Part shown: positions 50,613 to 59,597 of the stretch, in pieces
Layout: each line of letters opens with the position of its first letter
How positions within the stretch are numbered: position 1 is the stretch's first letter
Origin: Dyadobacter sp. Leaf189
GTDB lineage: Bacteria; Bacteroidota; Bacteroidia; Cytophagales; Spirosomataceae
DNA length: 64,000 bases
NCBI RefSeq assembly: GCF_001424405.1
Contig: NZ_LMPS01000005.1
Span: 62,001-126,000, forward strand
Direction: 5' to 3'
The notes under the pieces: generated by a model
The model's database searches: none
Seen by the model: only the letters and a program-made list of their open reading frames with translations
Told to the model about the DNA's origin: nothing
Position numbers and translations under genes: made by a program

Positions 50613-51830
50613 ATGAGTCGCAGAGTTGTTATCACCGGAATTGGAATTTACTCCTGCCTCGGCCAGAATCTGGAAGAGGTAGCTAAATCGCTGTATGCCG
50701 GTAAAAGCGGGATTGTATTTGATCAGGTGAGAAAAGATTTCGGCTTTCGCTCGGCGTTGACGGGTATGGTAGAGGAGCCTGAACTGAAAAACTATCTTTC
50801 GAGAAGACAACGTTTGGGAATGCACCAGCCGGCTATCTATGCATATATGGCGACGCGCGAGGCACTCGAATTTTCGGGACTCGACATTGATTATCTTGAT
50901 AAAACAGAAACCGGAATAATCTACGGAAACGATAGTACTGCGGCCTCTGTCGTAGAGGCGGTGGATAAAGCCAAGGAAAAGCGAGATACCACATTGATCG
51001 GGAGCGGTGCGATTTTCCAGAATATGAACAGTACCGTGAATATGAACCTTTCGACGATTTTCAAGCTGAAAGGGATCAATTTCACACTCAGCGCGGCTTG
51101 TGCCTCGGGATCGCATTCGATCGGAATGGGATACCTGATGATTGCCCAGGGACTACAGGAGCGCATTATCTGCGGTGGCGCACAGGAAATCAATGCGGCT
51201 GCGATGGCGAGCTTCGATGGACTGGGTACATTCTCCGTGCGTGAAGCTGAGCCGGCCAGGGCTTCCCGGCCATTTGACAGGGATCGCGACGGATTGATCC
51301 CCAGCGGCGGCGCAGCAACGGTAATCCTCGAATCCTATGAATCTGCAGTGGAACGCGGCGCACCTATTCTGGGTGAGCTCATTGGATACGGGTTTTCTTC
51401 AAACGGGGATCATATTTCCAACCCAAGTATTGACGGACAAATCAGGTCGCTTCAAATGGCTTTGAGACAGGCAGGTATCACAACCAGCCAGGTTGACTAT
51501 ATCAATGCACACGCCACATCTACACCTGTTGGTGACGGCAGCGAGGCGCGTGCCATTTACGAGGTTTTTGGCGGCGATGTGCCTGTAAGTTCCACCAAAT
51601 CCATGACGGGCCACGAATGCTGGATGGCAGGATCAAGCGAGATCGTGTACTCGCTGCTGATGATGCAGAACGGATTTATTGCCCCGAACATCAATTTTGA
51701 GAACCCCGATGAAGACTCTCAAAAAATCAATGTGATCGCTGAAACCAGAGAACAGAATATCGACTGTTTTCTCTCTAATTCATTCGGTTTCGGCGGAACA
51801 AACTCTACGCTGATCATCAGGAAAATCTAG
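50613..51830 (+). CDS. Beta-ketoacyl-ACP synthase, KAS I/II type (first)
   Basis: A catalytic ketosynthase of 405 residues. The Cys-His-His triad is C163 (SAACASG), H300 (INAHATSTP) and H334 (TGHECWMAGSSE). The PFDRDRDGLIPSGGAA segment and the C-terminal NSFGFGGTNSTL are as in FabF/FabB. The region after H334 (HECWMAG) differs from the usual HTLGAAG. Lies 3 bp after the reductase gene. One of three active ketosynthases in the cluster. Confidence 0.93.
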   Translation: MSRRVVITGIGIYSCLGQNLEEVAKSLYAGKSGIVFDQVRKDFGFRSALTGMVEEPELKNYLSRRQRLGMHQPAIYAYMATREALEFSGLDIDYLDKTETGIIYGNDSTAASVVEAVDKAKEKRDTTLIGSGAIFQNMNSTVNMNLSTIFKLKGINFTLSAACASGSHSIGMGYLMIAQGLQERIICGGAQEINAAAMASFDGLGTFSVREAEPARASRPFDRDRDGLIPSGGAATVILESYESAVERGAPILGELIGYGFSSNGDHISNPSIDGQIRSLQMALRQAGITTSQVDYINAHATSTPVGDGSEARAIYEVFGGDVPVSSTKSMTGHECWMAGSSEIVYSLLMMQNGFIAPNINFENPDEDSQKINVIAETREQNIDCFLSNSFGFGGTNSTLIIRKI

Positions 51831-51894
51831 ACAGCCGTAATCGTGCGCAGTTAAATACTTCGTAAACGGCCGCTTCTTAATGCCTGAAATTTTG

Positions 51895-51902
51895 TAATTT
51901 TG
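51895..51902 (+). promoter_or_regulatory. Possible internal promoter (TAnnTTTG element)
   Basis: TAATTTTG fits the Bacteroidetes -7 element in the 197-bp gap before the first acyl carrier protein gene. The matching upstream TTTG is weak, so this is tentative. Confidence 0.35.
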
Positions 51903-52027
51903 TTCTCCTCCAAATCTCTGAACGGACCTTTTCGAATGGACTTCGCTCTCTTTGTGCCAGCCTTCGGATGTATTTAAAAGTGTAAGGATTTTCAAACTAT
52001 CAGTGAGAATAAATTAATTTTACTGCT

Positions 52028-52294
52028 ATGCATGCTAACGAAGTAAAAATGAGTTGGGAAGAAATAGTTGAAGAAACCAGGGATTTTTTGTCAACGGAAT
52101 TCGAGGTGGACAGGAGTGAAATCATTCCTGAAAACAGTCTGAAAGATACACTCGACCTGGATAGCCTTGACTATGTGGACCTTGTCGTGCTGATCGAGGA
52201 AAATCTCAATGTGAAGCTTACAGGGGAGGACTTCAAGGAAATCGTGACCTTTGGCGATTTTTATAGATTAGTGCGCAAGAAACTTGCTTTGTAA
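52028..52294 (+). CDS. Acyl carrier protein (first)
   Basis: An 88-residue ACP with four-helix pattern. The phosphopantetheine Ser is S46 in DLDSLDYVDL. It carries the growing chain. A Met at residue 8 is an alternative start. The next gene begins directly after its stop codon. Two distinct ACPs in the cluster suggest separate acyl tracks or stages. Confidence 0.92.
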   Translation: MHANEVKMSWEEIVEETRDFLSTEFEVDRSEIIPENSLKDTLDLDSLDYVDLVVLIEENLNVKLTGEDFKEIVTFGDFYRLVRKKLAL

Positions 52295-53164
52295 ATGAGC
52301 CGTTGGGACGGTAAGACCAAAGGATCTTTAACAGGGTACAAGATTTTTCTCTTTTTCATTAATTCCCTGGGGCTGAACTTTGCTTACCTCTTGCTGCGAG
52401 TAGTTACGTTTTATTACTATTTGTTTGCAGCCAAACCCAGACGTGCGCTCCTCGATTTTTATCAAAATACCCTTCATGTTTCGGAGCGGGCTGCCAAGAA
52501 GCTCGTCCGTGCCAACTTTTACATCTTCGGACAAACGCTGGTAGACCGCGCTGCTTTTCTGCTGGGAAAGACCGAACAATTCACGCATACTTTCGAGAAT
52601 GAGCAGTACCTGATCGACATCCGCGAAATGGGTCAAGGCGGGATATTGCTCAGCGCCCACCTGGGTAACTGGGAAACGGCAGGTAACCTGCTGAAAGGCA
52701 GGGTTACGCCGACTATCAATATTGTAATGCTTGATGCCGAAGTTGAGAGTATTAAGCAGTATATGGACCTTTCTACAGGAGGTTCGCGGTTCAATGTGAT
52801 TGCAATCAAGGACGATCTCTCGCACGTTATTGCTATCCGGAACGCATTGGTTAACAACGAATTTGTTGCTATACATTCAGACCGTTACCTGGAAGGTTCG
52901 AAATTCATTGAAATGAATTTTTTAGGTAAAAAGGCGCGGTTTCCGTTTGGTCCGTTTGTCATTGCCTCCAAATTTCAGGCGCCGGTAACCTTTGTTTTTG
53001 CTGCCAAAAACGGTAAGTACAGCTACCATCTGAGTGCGACTGCACCGATCACCGATAAGATGAAACCGGAAGCAATTGCGCAGCTGTATGTAGCTGAGCT
53101 GGAAAAAAAGGTCCGCCAGTACCCGGAACAATGGTTTAACTACTTCAACTTCTTCGCCGAATGA
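52295..53164 (+). CDS. LpxL/HtrB-like lysophospholipid acyltransferase
   Basis: A 289-residue protein of the bacterial lipid A acyltransferase family. N-terminal hydrophobic stretch (NFAYLLLRVVTFYYYLFA), then the H-x4-E active site HLGNWE near residue 122, and the block HSDRYLEGSKFIEMNFLGKKARFPFGPFVIASKF near 195. In aryl-polyene clusters such enzymes move the finished acyl chain from ACP to a lipid or glycan. The gene follows the ACP stop with no gap. Confidence 0.87.
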   Translation: MSRWDGKTKGSLTGYKIFLFFINSLGLNFAYLLLRVVTFYYYLFAAKPRRALLDFYQNTLHVSERAAKKLVRANFYIFGQTLVDRAAFLLGKTEQFTHTFENEQYLIDIREMGQGGILLSAHLGNWETAGNLLKGRVTPTINIVMLDAEVESIKQYMDLSTGGSRFNVIAIKDDLSHVIAIRNALVNNEFVAIHSDRYLEGSKFIEMNFLGKKARFPFGPFVIASKFQAPVTFVFAAKNGKYSYHLSATAPITDKMKPEAIAQLYVAELEKKVRQYPEQWFNYFNFFAE

Positions 53165-53580
53165 TCGTTTCGAGAGAATCTGTCACAGCTTACATTCCAC
53201 ACCGCGCGCCATTTATTATGGTAGACAATCTGCTTCATGCTACCCAGGAATTATTTGAAACAGACTTCTTCATTGAAAGCAGTAATATGCTGGTGGAAGA
53301 AGGTTTTTTCCAGGCAAGCGGGTTGATAGAAAATATTGCGCAAACGTGCGCGCTTTCATTCGGATATCTGGGCAGGCAGGAGGGGGGAGAGGCTAAAATC
53401 GGCTTTATAGGCGCAGTCAGCAAGCTGGAAGTTTTCGAGCTGCCACCCGCTTCCACGACCATCCGGACGCGCGTTTCACCCTTGCACCAACTTGGAAATA
53501 TTTACCTGGTGAAAGGTGAAAGTTTCCTGGAAGGACGTATATTGCTGGGTTGTGAGATGAAAATTGTTGTTGCGGAATAA
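53161..53580 (+). CDS. FabZ-like 3-hydroxyacyl-ACP dehydratase (first)
   Basis: A hot-dog fold protein of 139 residues. IPHRAPFIMVDNLL matches the FabZ/ApeP-type start, with EGFFQASGLIENIAQTCALSFGYL carrying the expected acidic residue region. It would dehydrate the 3-hydroxyacyl chain to the trans-enoyl form kept in polyenes. Overlaps the acyltransferase gene by four bases. Confidence 0.82.
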   Translation: MIVSRESVTAYIPHRAPFIMVDNLLHATQELFETDFFIESSNMLVEEGFFQASGLIENIAQTCALSFGYLGRQEGGEAKIGFIGAVSKLEVFELPPASTTIRTRVSPLHQLGNIYLVKGESFLEGRILLGCEMKIVVAE

Positions 53581-53597
53581 CCCCTAAAAAGTACAGA

Positions 53598-54011
53598 ATG
53601 ATTGCTTCGGAAATCGAAATAGACATACGGTTCAGCGAAACCGACGCAATGGGCGTAGTTTGGCATGGTAACTACCTTAAATTTTTTGAAGACGGCAGAG
53701 AGGCATTTGGTAAGACTTACGGATTAGAATACCTGACCATTTTTAATAAAGGTTATTTTACACCGATCGTTAAATCCGAAATAGACCACAAAGCGCCGGT
53801 ATACTACGGACAAGCCATCAAAGTTGTAACCAGATATGTGCCTGTCAAGTCGGCCAAAATCCAGTTTGAATATGAAGTGATCAACTTGACAACTGGGGAA
53901 TTGTGCGCGATAGGCAAAACCATGCAGGTTTTTCTGGACAAGGAAACGCGTACGCTGGAATTGATCACGCCCGCATTCTACCAGGAATGGAAAGTAAAAA
54001 ACCAGGTTTAG
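53598..54011 (+). CDS. 4-hydroxybenzoyl-CoA thioesterase-like (YbgC type)
   Basis: A hot-dog thioesterase of 137 residues. The family motif FSETDAMGVVWHGNYLKFFEDGREAF contains the catalytic D16. It may release or edit acyl chains during pigment assembly; such a gene is a regular cluster member. Co-directional, 17 bp after the dehydratase gene. Confidence 0.88.
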   Translation: MIASEIEIDIRFSETDAMGVVWHGNYLKFFEDGREAFGKTYGLEYLTIFNKGYFTPIVKSEIDHKAPVYYGQAIKVVTRYVPVKSAKIQFEYEVINLTTGELCAIGKTMQVFLDKETRTLELITPAFYQEWKVKNQV

Positions 54012-54037
54012 CCTGATTTTCAAAAAGTAACATCAGA

Positions 54038-55120
54038 ATGATTTATATCGGGGCTGAGTTAATGATTACGCCTCTGGGCGACACGACGGAGCAAAACTGG
54101 AGCGGATTAATGGAAAACAGATCGGGCATCTCGCTGGTAGCAGGTGCTGGTTTTTCAGGTGAAAGCATCCATTTGGCCAAAATGCATTCACTTTCAGTCG
54201 AAAATAGATTTGAAAAGCTTGTTACGGACAGTCTCACTGCTATTTCCCACAAAATTGATCCCGCCATTCTTTCCTCGGACCGAACCCTTGTACTTATAAG
54301 TTCGACCAAAGGTGCATTGGATGTCAATGTGAAGGATCAGTTTGCGTCCGTAATGGAGGCAATGCGCGTACGGTTTTCGCTGGTCAATGTGCCTGTTGTT
54401 GTTTCAAATGCATGCATTTCGGGAGTACTGGCGATTAATGCGGCTAGTAATTTTATTAAGTCAAATCTGTATGATCACGCCGTTGTTATTGGCTGTGATG
54501 TGCTTTCGGACTTTGTTATAAACGGGTTTCAGTCGCTTTTCGCGGCAAGTGACCAGCCTTGTGCTCCGTTCGACGTGGCCCGGAACGGGATTACGCTGGG
54601 CGAGGGTTGCAGTGCTGTCGTTCTTTCCCGATCGAGTACCATTTTTTATGAAGCGCCGCTTGAACTTCTGACCGGCGCAAGCGCCAACGATGCTAACCAC
54701 ATTTCGGGCCCGTCGCGGACTGGTGAAGGCTTGTACAGGAGTGTGAAAAAGACGCTCGCCAATAATCAGGTACAACCCGGCGATATCGATTTTATCTCGG
54801 CGCATGGGACTGCGACGGTATTCAACGACGAGATGGAATCCATTGCATTCGACAGGCTGGATATGAGCAATGTTCCTTTAAATAGTTTCAAAGGATATTT
54901 CGGACATACTTTGGGTGCAGCCGGCGTTATTGAAACCGCAGCCTCCATGCAGATGATCAGAAATGGAGCGCTCATTAAAAGCCTGGGTTTTCGCAATGCG
55001 GGTACCTCAAAGCCGCTCCATGTGGTTTTGGAAAATGAAAAGAAAGAATTGAGAACAATATTGAAAACTGCATCCGGTTTTGGCGGCGGAAATGCCTCTT
55101 TGATCATCCGAAAAATATGA
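54038..55120 (+). CDS. Beta-ketoacyl synthase (second, short)
   Basis: A 360-residue ketosynthase with intact triad C126 (SNACISG), H256 (ISAHGTATVFNDE) and H290 (YFGHTLGAAGVIE). It is about 45 residues shorter than usual in the N-terminal part, so the Cys lies unusually early. Its stop overlaps the next gene, which looks like a half ketosynthase without Cys, suggesting that the two products associate. Confidence 0.88.
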   Translation: MIYIGAELMITPLGDTTEQNWSGLMENRSGISLVAGAGFSGESIHLAKMHSLSVENRFEKLVTDSLTAISHKIDPAILSSDRTLVLISSTKGALDVNVKDQFASVMEAMRVRFSLVNVPVVVSNACISGVLAINAASNFIKSNLYDHAVVIGCDVLSDFVINGFQSLFAASDQPCAPFDVARNGITLGEGCSAVVLSRSSTIFYEAPLELLTGASANDANHISGPSRTGEGLYRSVKKTLANNQVQPGDIDFISAHGTATVFNDEMESIAFDRLDMSNVPLNSFKGYFGHTLGAAGVIETAASMQMIRNGALIKSLGFRNAGTSKPLHVVLENEKKELRTILKTASGFGGGNASLIIRKI

Positions 55121-55728
55121 AGCGTATTACAGCATATTGCCGGCTAAAAGAGGATTATTGTGCAGTAAATGGCGCCGAGGTGGCGCGCAGGGACTTAGCA
55201 TCGTCCGATTCCTGGTTCAAGCAGATTTACAAGGAGCAGGGATTCGTCTACCCCAAATTCTATAAAATGGACTCGCTCTCACAGGCGGGTTACCTGGCTT
55301 CCGAGCTGATCAAGCGTGCTAATCCGGACTTTGCAACGAATTACGAAGACGATGAAATTGCATTGGTTTTCGCGAATAGCGTGTCCAGCACTGATACGGA
55401 CTTGCGTTTTATTAAGTCTTACGAAGGAAGCGATTCACCAAGTCCGTCTGTGTTTGTTTATACCTTGCCCAACATTGTTTTGGGTGAAATAGCCATTTTG
55501 AACAAATGGTACGGCGAAAATATGTTTGCTGTTTTACCTAAATTCGCTCCCGGATTCTTCCTCAATTATTTGCAGGTAATAGGATCAACAGGCGCGAAGG
55601 CCGCACTTTGCGGGTGGCTGGAAGTTCTGGAAGGCAGTATCGACGTGTTACTTTTTCTCGTTGAGGAAAGCGGAACGGACAGCCTGGAACTGAATGCAGA
55701 AAACCTGTTAAACCTGTCGCTGACATAA
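55117..55728 (+). CDS. Half-size ketosynthase-like protein without active-site Cys
   Basis: A 203-residue protein that does not match a full enzyme family. Its pattern follows the N-terminal half of chain-length factors: SPSVFVYTLPNIVLGEIAILNKWYGEN (near residue 110) lines up with PTNFVQSTPNAVAGNLALMSKITGYN of the protein encoded at 40510, and VLLFLVEESG resembles an internal strand. The catalytic Cys and both His motifs are absent, and the C-terminal half of the fold is missing. It overlaps the second ketosynthase gene by four bases. It may be a partner subunit or structural remnant; the call is by pattern only. Confidence 0.55.
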   Translation: MKRITAYCRLKEDYCAVNGAEVARRDLASSDSWFKQIYKEQGFVYPKFYKMDSLSQAGYLASELIKRANPDFATNYEDDEIALVFANSVSSTDTDLRFIKSYEGSDSPSPSVFVYTLPNIVLGEIAILNKWYGENMFAVLPKFAPGFFLNYLQVIGSTGAKAALCGWLEVLEGSIDVLLFLVEESGTDSLELNAENLLNLSLT

Positions 55729-55770
55729 TTTTCCAACAAACTAAAATTCACACTCAATATTTATAAGGCA

Positions 55771-56028
55771 ATGGACACGCTCAAAGAAGACCTTAAAAAA
55801 CAGATCATAGAACAGCTTAACCTCGAAGATATCACGCCTGCGGACATTGCCGACGATAGCCTGCTCTTCAACGACGAAGGACTCGGACTCGATTCTATCG
55901 ACGCGCTCGAACTAATCGTTCTGCTCGAAAAATACCATGGTATCCAGGTTACCAAGCCCGAGGAAGGCAAAGAAGCATTCAAGTCTGTCAACACAATGGC
56001 GGAATACATCCGCAAACGCAAAAGCTGA
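55771..56028 (+). CDS. Acyl carrier protein (second)
   Basis: An 85-residue ACP with the prosthetic-group Ser S42 in GLGLDSIDALELIVLLEKYHGIQV. Its sequence is more typical of aryl-polyene ACPs than the first ACP. Lies 42 bp after the half-ketosynthase gene and 11 bp before the third ketosynthase gene. Confidence 0.92.
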   Translation: MDTLKEDLKKQIIEQLNLEDITPADIADDSLLFNDEGLGLDSIDALELIVLLEKYHGIQVTKPEEGKEAFKSVNTMAEYIRKRKS

Positions 56029-56039
56029 TCGAACAATCA

Positions 56040-57224
56040 ATGGGAGTCCGGATCACAGGTATCGGTGTTGTTTCTGCAATTGGATTAACGGTTGAAGAAA
56101 ACCTGCGTGCATTGAAAGAGGGAAAATCGGGAATTGGTAAAATGGCTTTTCTGAAAGAAAATTCGGAATTGCTGGTGGGAGAGGCCAAGATTTCAAATGA
56201 AGACCTGAAAGCTGCATTGCATATTGGTACCAGGTATGTGTCCCGTACTTCACTGCTTGGGCTGCTGGCAGCACGCGAGGCCTGGGGTAAAAACAGGTTG
56301 TCAAAATCCTTGCGGACAGGCATTATCTCGGCTACTTCGGTAGGCGGAATGGACCGCAGCGAACATTTTTACAAAGATTATCTCGCAAAGGAAAATCCGG
56401 ATTTCCGGTTGCTCAAAACACACGACAGCGGATCAACAACTGAGCGGATCGCCGCTGAGCTGGGTATTAAAGATTACGTTAATACTTTGTCAACTGCCTG
56501 CTCGTCAGGTGCCAATGCGATCATGCTCGGTGCCAGGCTGCTCCTGCAAAACAGACTGGATCGGGTGCTGGTAGGCGGCTCGGATGCATTGGCGAGCTTT
56601 ACCATCGATGGTTTCCGGTCGCTGATGATTTATGACGATCAATGGTGCCGCCCTTTCGATGAATCGAGAAGTGGATTGAACCTGGGTGAAGGCGCTGGTT
56701 TTTTGTTGCTGGAAAATGAAAAAAGCATTGAATTCTCAGGAAACGCGACGATCGCCTATCTAAGCGGCTGGGCGAATGCGGCAGATGCATATCACCAGAC
56801 CGCCTCTTCGCCGGAAGGAAAAGGTGCTACCCTGGCGATAGCGCAGGCTTTGAAGAAATCCGGTTTGAATACTTCCGGGATCACATATGTAAATGCGCAT
56901 GGTACCGGCACCAAAAACAATGATTTATCAGAATCTGTCGCTTTGAAGAATGTCTTTGCAGACCAGGTTCCCGCATTCAGTTCAACAAAGGCATTTACAG
57001 GTCACACGCTTGCCGCCGCCGGCGCGATTGAGGCTGTTTTTTCAGTTTTATCCATTCAGAATAACCTCATTTACCCAAACCTGAATTTCAAAAACAGCAT
57101 CGAAGAGACCGGATTAGAGCCGGTCACAACGTTGCAAACCGACCGGGAAGTGCGGGCTGTGTTGTCCAATTCCTTTGGTTTTGGCGGTAATAATTCATCT
57201 CTGGTCTTTTCAGATCGTGCTTAA
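56040..57224 (+). CDS. Beta-ketoacyl-ACP synthase, KAS II type (third)
   Basis: A 394-residue ketosynthase with triad C154 (STACSSGA), H287 (VNAHGTGTKNNDLSE) and H322 (TGHTLAAAGAIEA) and a C-terminal SFGFGGNNSSL. It is directly followed by a chain-length-factor-like gene with one base between stop and start, the classic arrangement of a ketosynthase/CLF heterodimer that extends polyene chains. Confidence 0.93.
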   Translation: MGVRITGIGVVSAIGLTVEENLRALKEGKSGIGKMAFLKENSELLVGEAKISNEDLKAALHIGTRYVSRTSLLGLLAAREAWGKNRLSKSLRTGIISATSVGGMDRSEHFYKDYLAKENPDFRLLKTHDSGSTTERIAAELGIKDYVNTLSTACSSGANAIMLGARLLLQNRLDRVLVGGSDALASFTIDGFRSLMIYDDQWCRPFDESRSGLNLGEGAGFLLLENEKSIEFSGNATIAYLSGWANAADAYHQTASSPEGKGATLAIAQALKKSGLNTSGITYVNAHGTGTKNNDLSESVALKNVFADQVPAFSSTKAFTGHTLAAAGAIEAVFSVLSIQNNLIYPNLNFKNSIEETGLEPVTTLQTDREVRAVLSNSFGFGGNNSSLVFSDRA

Positions 57225-57225
57225 T

Positions 57226-58203
57226 ATGGAAAAAAGCGTGTACTATATTTCAGCCGCCTCCACGATTTCGCACCAGCCTACCTTTGGAAATGCAGGATTT
57301 TCGAAGTCGATCTGTGCGTTGGAAGCGGATTCCTCTTTGATAACTCCTGACTTCAAGGCGTTTATTGATGCGGGTTTGCTTCGCCGCATGAGCAAGATCC
57401 TGCGTATGTCTGTGGCTTGTGCGAAGGATTGCCTTGCGCAGTCGCACTTGGAACAGCCGGATGCGATCATTGTTGGAACGGGTCTGGGCTGCCTGCACGA
57501 CACTGAAAAATTCCTCAATACCTCATTAACCGTTGAGGGATTGCTGCCGCCCACTTCTTTTATCCAGTCGACGCACAATACAATGGCCGGCCAGATTTCG
57601 CTGAGCATCAGCAATCACGGCTACAATATGACCCACACGCAGAACACGCTCTCTTTCGAGCATGCATTGCTGGACGCGATGATGCTTTTGGATGACGGAG
57701 AAGCCAGCATATTGGTGGGAGCGGCGGATGAATACATTGAGATATTGACGGAAATAGCGGGCGAACTGAACGTGCGTCCTGCGCGTCAGCTTACTTCTGC
57801 GGCATCATTTTTTATTGTTTCCAATGCACCCGAAAGCGACACGGTTGCCTGTGTAAAAGATTGCTGGCCTATTGCATTCCCGGAAAGCAAGACTTCGGCG
57901 ATCAACGATTTCTTGCAAAGGAATGAACTGAATGCAGCTGAGGTTGACTATGTCTTGTTTGCGTCGCTGCTGCCGGAACAGTCCGGAGAGTTGGTGGACT
58001 TATTTACTTCGGCTGGTATGAGCGGAGAGCGATGCATTGACTATCTGGCATTTTCGGGCATTTACCCAACTGCCGCTGCTTTTGGAATGCACTACGCGGC
58101 AGATCTGATGCGAACTGATAGATCGATTCGGAATATACTCATCGTAAATGCATTGAGAAGTGAGAACCTGGGATTAACATTGATACAATCAGTTGAAGCA
58201 TAA
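57226..58203 (+). CDS. Chain-length-factor-like protein (second)
   Basis: A 325-residue thiolase-fold protein without active-site Cys. PTSFIQSTHNTMAGQISL is the CLF signature; the segment replacing the Cys loop reads HTQNTLSFEHALLDAM. I start at ATG 57226, two bases after the ketosynthase stop; an upstream start would add 17 residues inside that gene. It is paralogous to the protein at 40510. Likely forms a heterodimer with the third ketosynthase. Confidence 0.85.
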   Translation: MEKSVYYISAASTISHQPTFGNAGFSKSICALEADSSLITPDFKAFIDAGLLRRMSKILRMSVACAKDCLAQSHLEQPDAIIVGTGLGCLHDTEKFLNTSLTVEGLLPPTSFIQSTHNTMAGQISLSISNHGYNMTHTQNTLSFEHALLDAMMLLDDGEASILVGAADEYIEILTEIAGELNVRPARQLTSAASFFIVSNAPESDTVACVKDCWPIAFPESKTSAINDFLQRNELNAAEVDYVLFASLLPEQSGELVDLFTSAGMSGERCIDYLAFSGIYPTAAAFGMHYAADLMRTDRSIRNILIVNALRSENLGLTLIQSVEA

Positions 58204-58957
58204 CATCGTCACATTCACATCTATTACTGTGTTTGCATTGAGCGGGATCATCTTTTGGGAGACCGGCTTTGCATGGTTAGTCTTTGTGGCTATTGTGGTG
58301 GCTTACCTCGCAATTACCGCTTACGGATCTTTTAAAATCCAGTCCAACTACTTTTTCAAGTCCATTAACCAAGGCAGGAAAAAGGCTATCTCGCTTACAT
58401 TCGACGATGGTCCGGACCCTGATACGACACCGCGTATCCTGGAAGCTTTAAGAGAAAAGAATGTGAAAGCAGCATTTTTTGTAATTGGCAAAAAGGCTGC
58501 AAAATACCCGGAACTGCTTCGTCAAATTGAAAGTGAGGGACATATTATCGGCAACCATACTTATAGCCACAGTTATTTCCTCGGGTTTTTCCCGGGGACA
58601 AAATTGAAACACGACATTGAAAAATGCAGTGAGGCGATTTTGTCTGCCATAGGAAAGTCGCCCGTGTTTTTCAGACCGCCATTTGGCGTCACAAACCCCA
58701 TTTATGCGAAGGTATTGAAAGAGCTGCGGCTGCATTCAATAGGCTGGTCGCTGCGGAGCCTGGATACGCGCGCTACCAATAAGTACCAGATTATCAACAA
58801 GATCATAGCCCGGCTAAAAACGAGGGATATAGTGTTGCTGCACGACAACCTGCGCGTTACTGCCGATTCTGTTGAAGATGTGATCGAGCATTGTCTGCAA
58901 AAGGGGATCAAGATTATACCTCTCTCCCAACTCATTGAAAAAGAAGCTTATGAATAA
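58193..58957 (+). CDS. Polysaccharide deacetylase family protein
   Basis: A NodB-domain protein of 254 residues: N-terminal membrane span(s), then ISLTFDDGPDPDTTPRILEALREKNVKAAFFVIG (Asp-Asp metal motif) and IGNHTYSHS (HxxxxH metal motif), with FFRPPFG further on. It hydrolyses N-acetyl groups from surface sugars in known members. The start used is a TTG overlapping the previous stop; a GTG at 58229 is the alternative, so the N-terminus is uncertain. Its place inside the pigment cluster is seen in related clusters, but its role there is unknown. Confidence 0.85.
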   Translation: MKHNIVTFTSITVFALSGIIFWETGFAWLVFVAIVVAYLAITAYGSFKIQSNYFFKSINQGRKKAISLTFDDGPDPDTTPRILEALREKNVKAAFFVIGKKAAKYPELLRQIESEGHIIGNHTYSHSYFLGFFPGTKLKHDIEKCSEAILSAIGKSPVFFRPPFGVTNPIYAKVLKELRLHSIGWSLRSLDTRATNKYQIINKIIARLKTRDIVLLHDNLRVTADSVEDVIEHCLQKGIKIIPLSQLIEKEAYE

Positions 58958-59582
58958 ATTCAGGTTCGTTTTGTGCTTGTTCTGCATTGGGGCTACACAT
59001 GTTTTGCACGCACAAACTTTCAAGCCGGTGGCTGATCAGGAAAAAGTCCTGACTGAGTTGCGTAAAACTTCACAAGCTACGACATCCATTCAGGCAGCAT
59101 TCACAGAAGAAAAATTCCTGGCAGTTCTCAAAGAGCCCGAGCGTTCCTCAGGTTTGTTCTATTTTCAGCAAAAAGACAAAATGCGCTGGGAACAGAAGAC
59201 TCCTTCTAAATACGTCATATTAATTAACGGTGATAAGCTGCGCATCCAGGAAGGCGGAAAAGAGAAGAATGTGGGCCAGGCGGGCAGAATGGCTTCGCAG
59301 ATTAAAGAGCTTATGATAGGGCTTGTTAACGGCGATTTCCAGCAGAACAAAGCGTTTTCCATTGCTTGTCTGGGGAATGAAGATCAGTACCAGATCGTGC
59401 TGACCCCCATTAACCGGCGGCTTAAAAATATTTATTCAAAAATCACGATGGTTTTTCCCAAAAGCTCCCTCAGGGTGAAAGAATTGACGTTTTTTGAAAA
59501 GGGAGGTGACAAAAGCGTGATGAAATTTTCATCTGAGAAATTCAATCAGTCGATTAACGATAGTCTCTTCCAAAATTTATAA
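58950..59582 (+). CDS. LolA-like outer membrane lipoprotein carrier
   Basis: A 210-residue periplasmic protein: signal peptide (MNKFRFVLCLFCIGATHVLHAQ) and a LolA-like fold (AAFTEEKFLAVLKEPERSSGLFYFQQKDKMRWEQKTPSKYVILINGDKLRI). LolA homologues of aryl-polyene clusters (ApeF-like) are thought to carry the acylated product across the periplasm. Start chosen at ATG 58950, overlapping the deacetylase stop by 8 bases. Confidence 0.87.
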   Translation: MNKFRFVLCLFCIGATHVLHAQTFKPVADQEKVLTELRKTSQATTSIQAAFTEEKFLAVLKEPERSSGLFYFQQKDKMRWEQKTPSKYVILINGDKLRIQEGGKEKNVGQAGRMASQIKELMIGLVNGDFQQNKAFSIACLGNEDQYQIVLTPINRRLKNIYSKITMVFPKSSLRVKELTFFEKGGDKSVMKFSSEKFNQSINDSLFQNL

Positions 59583-59597
59583 GTATACTTGAACAGG

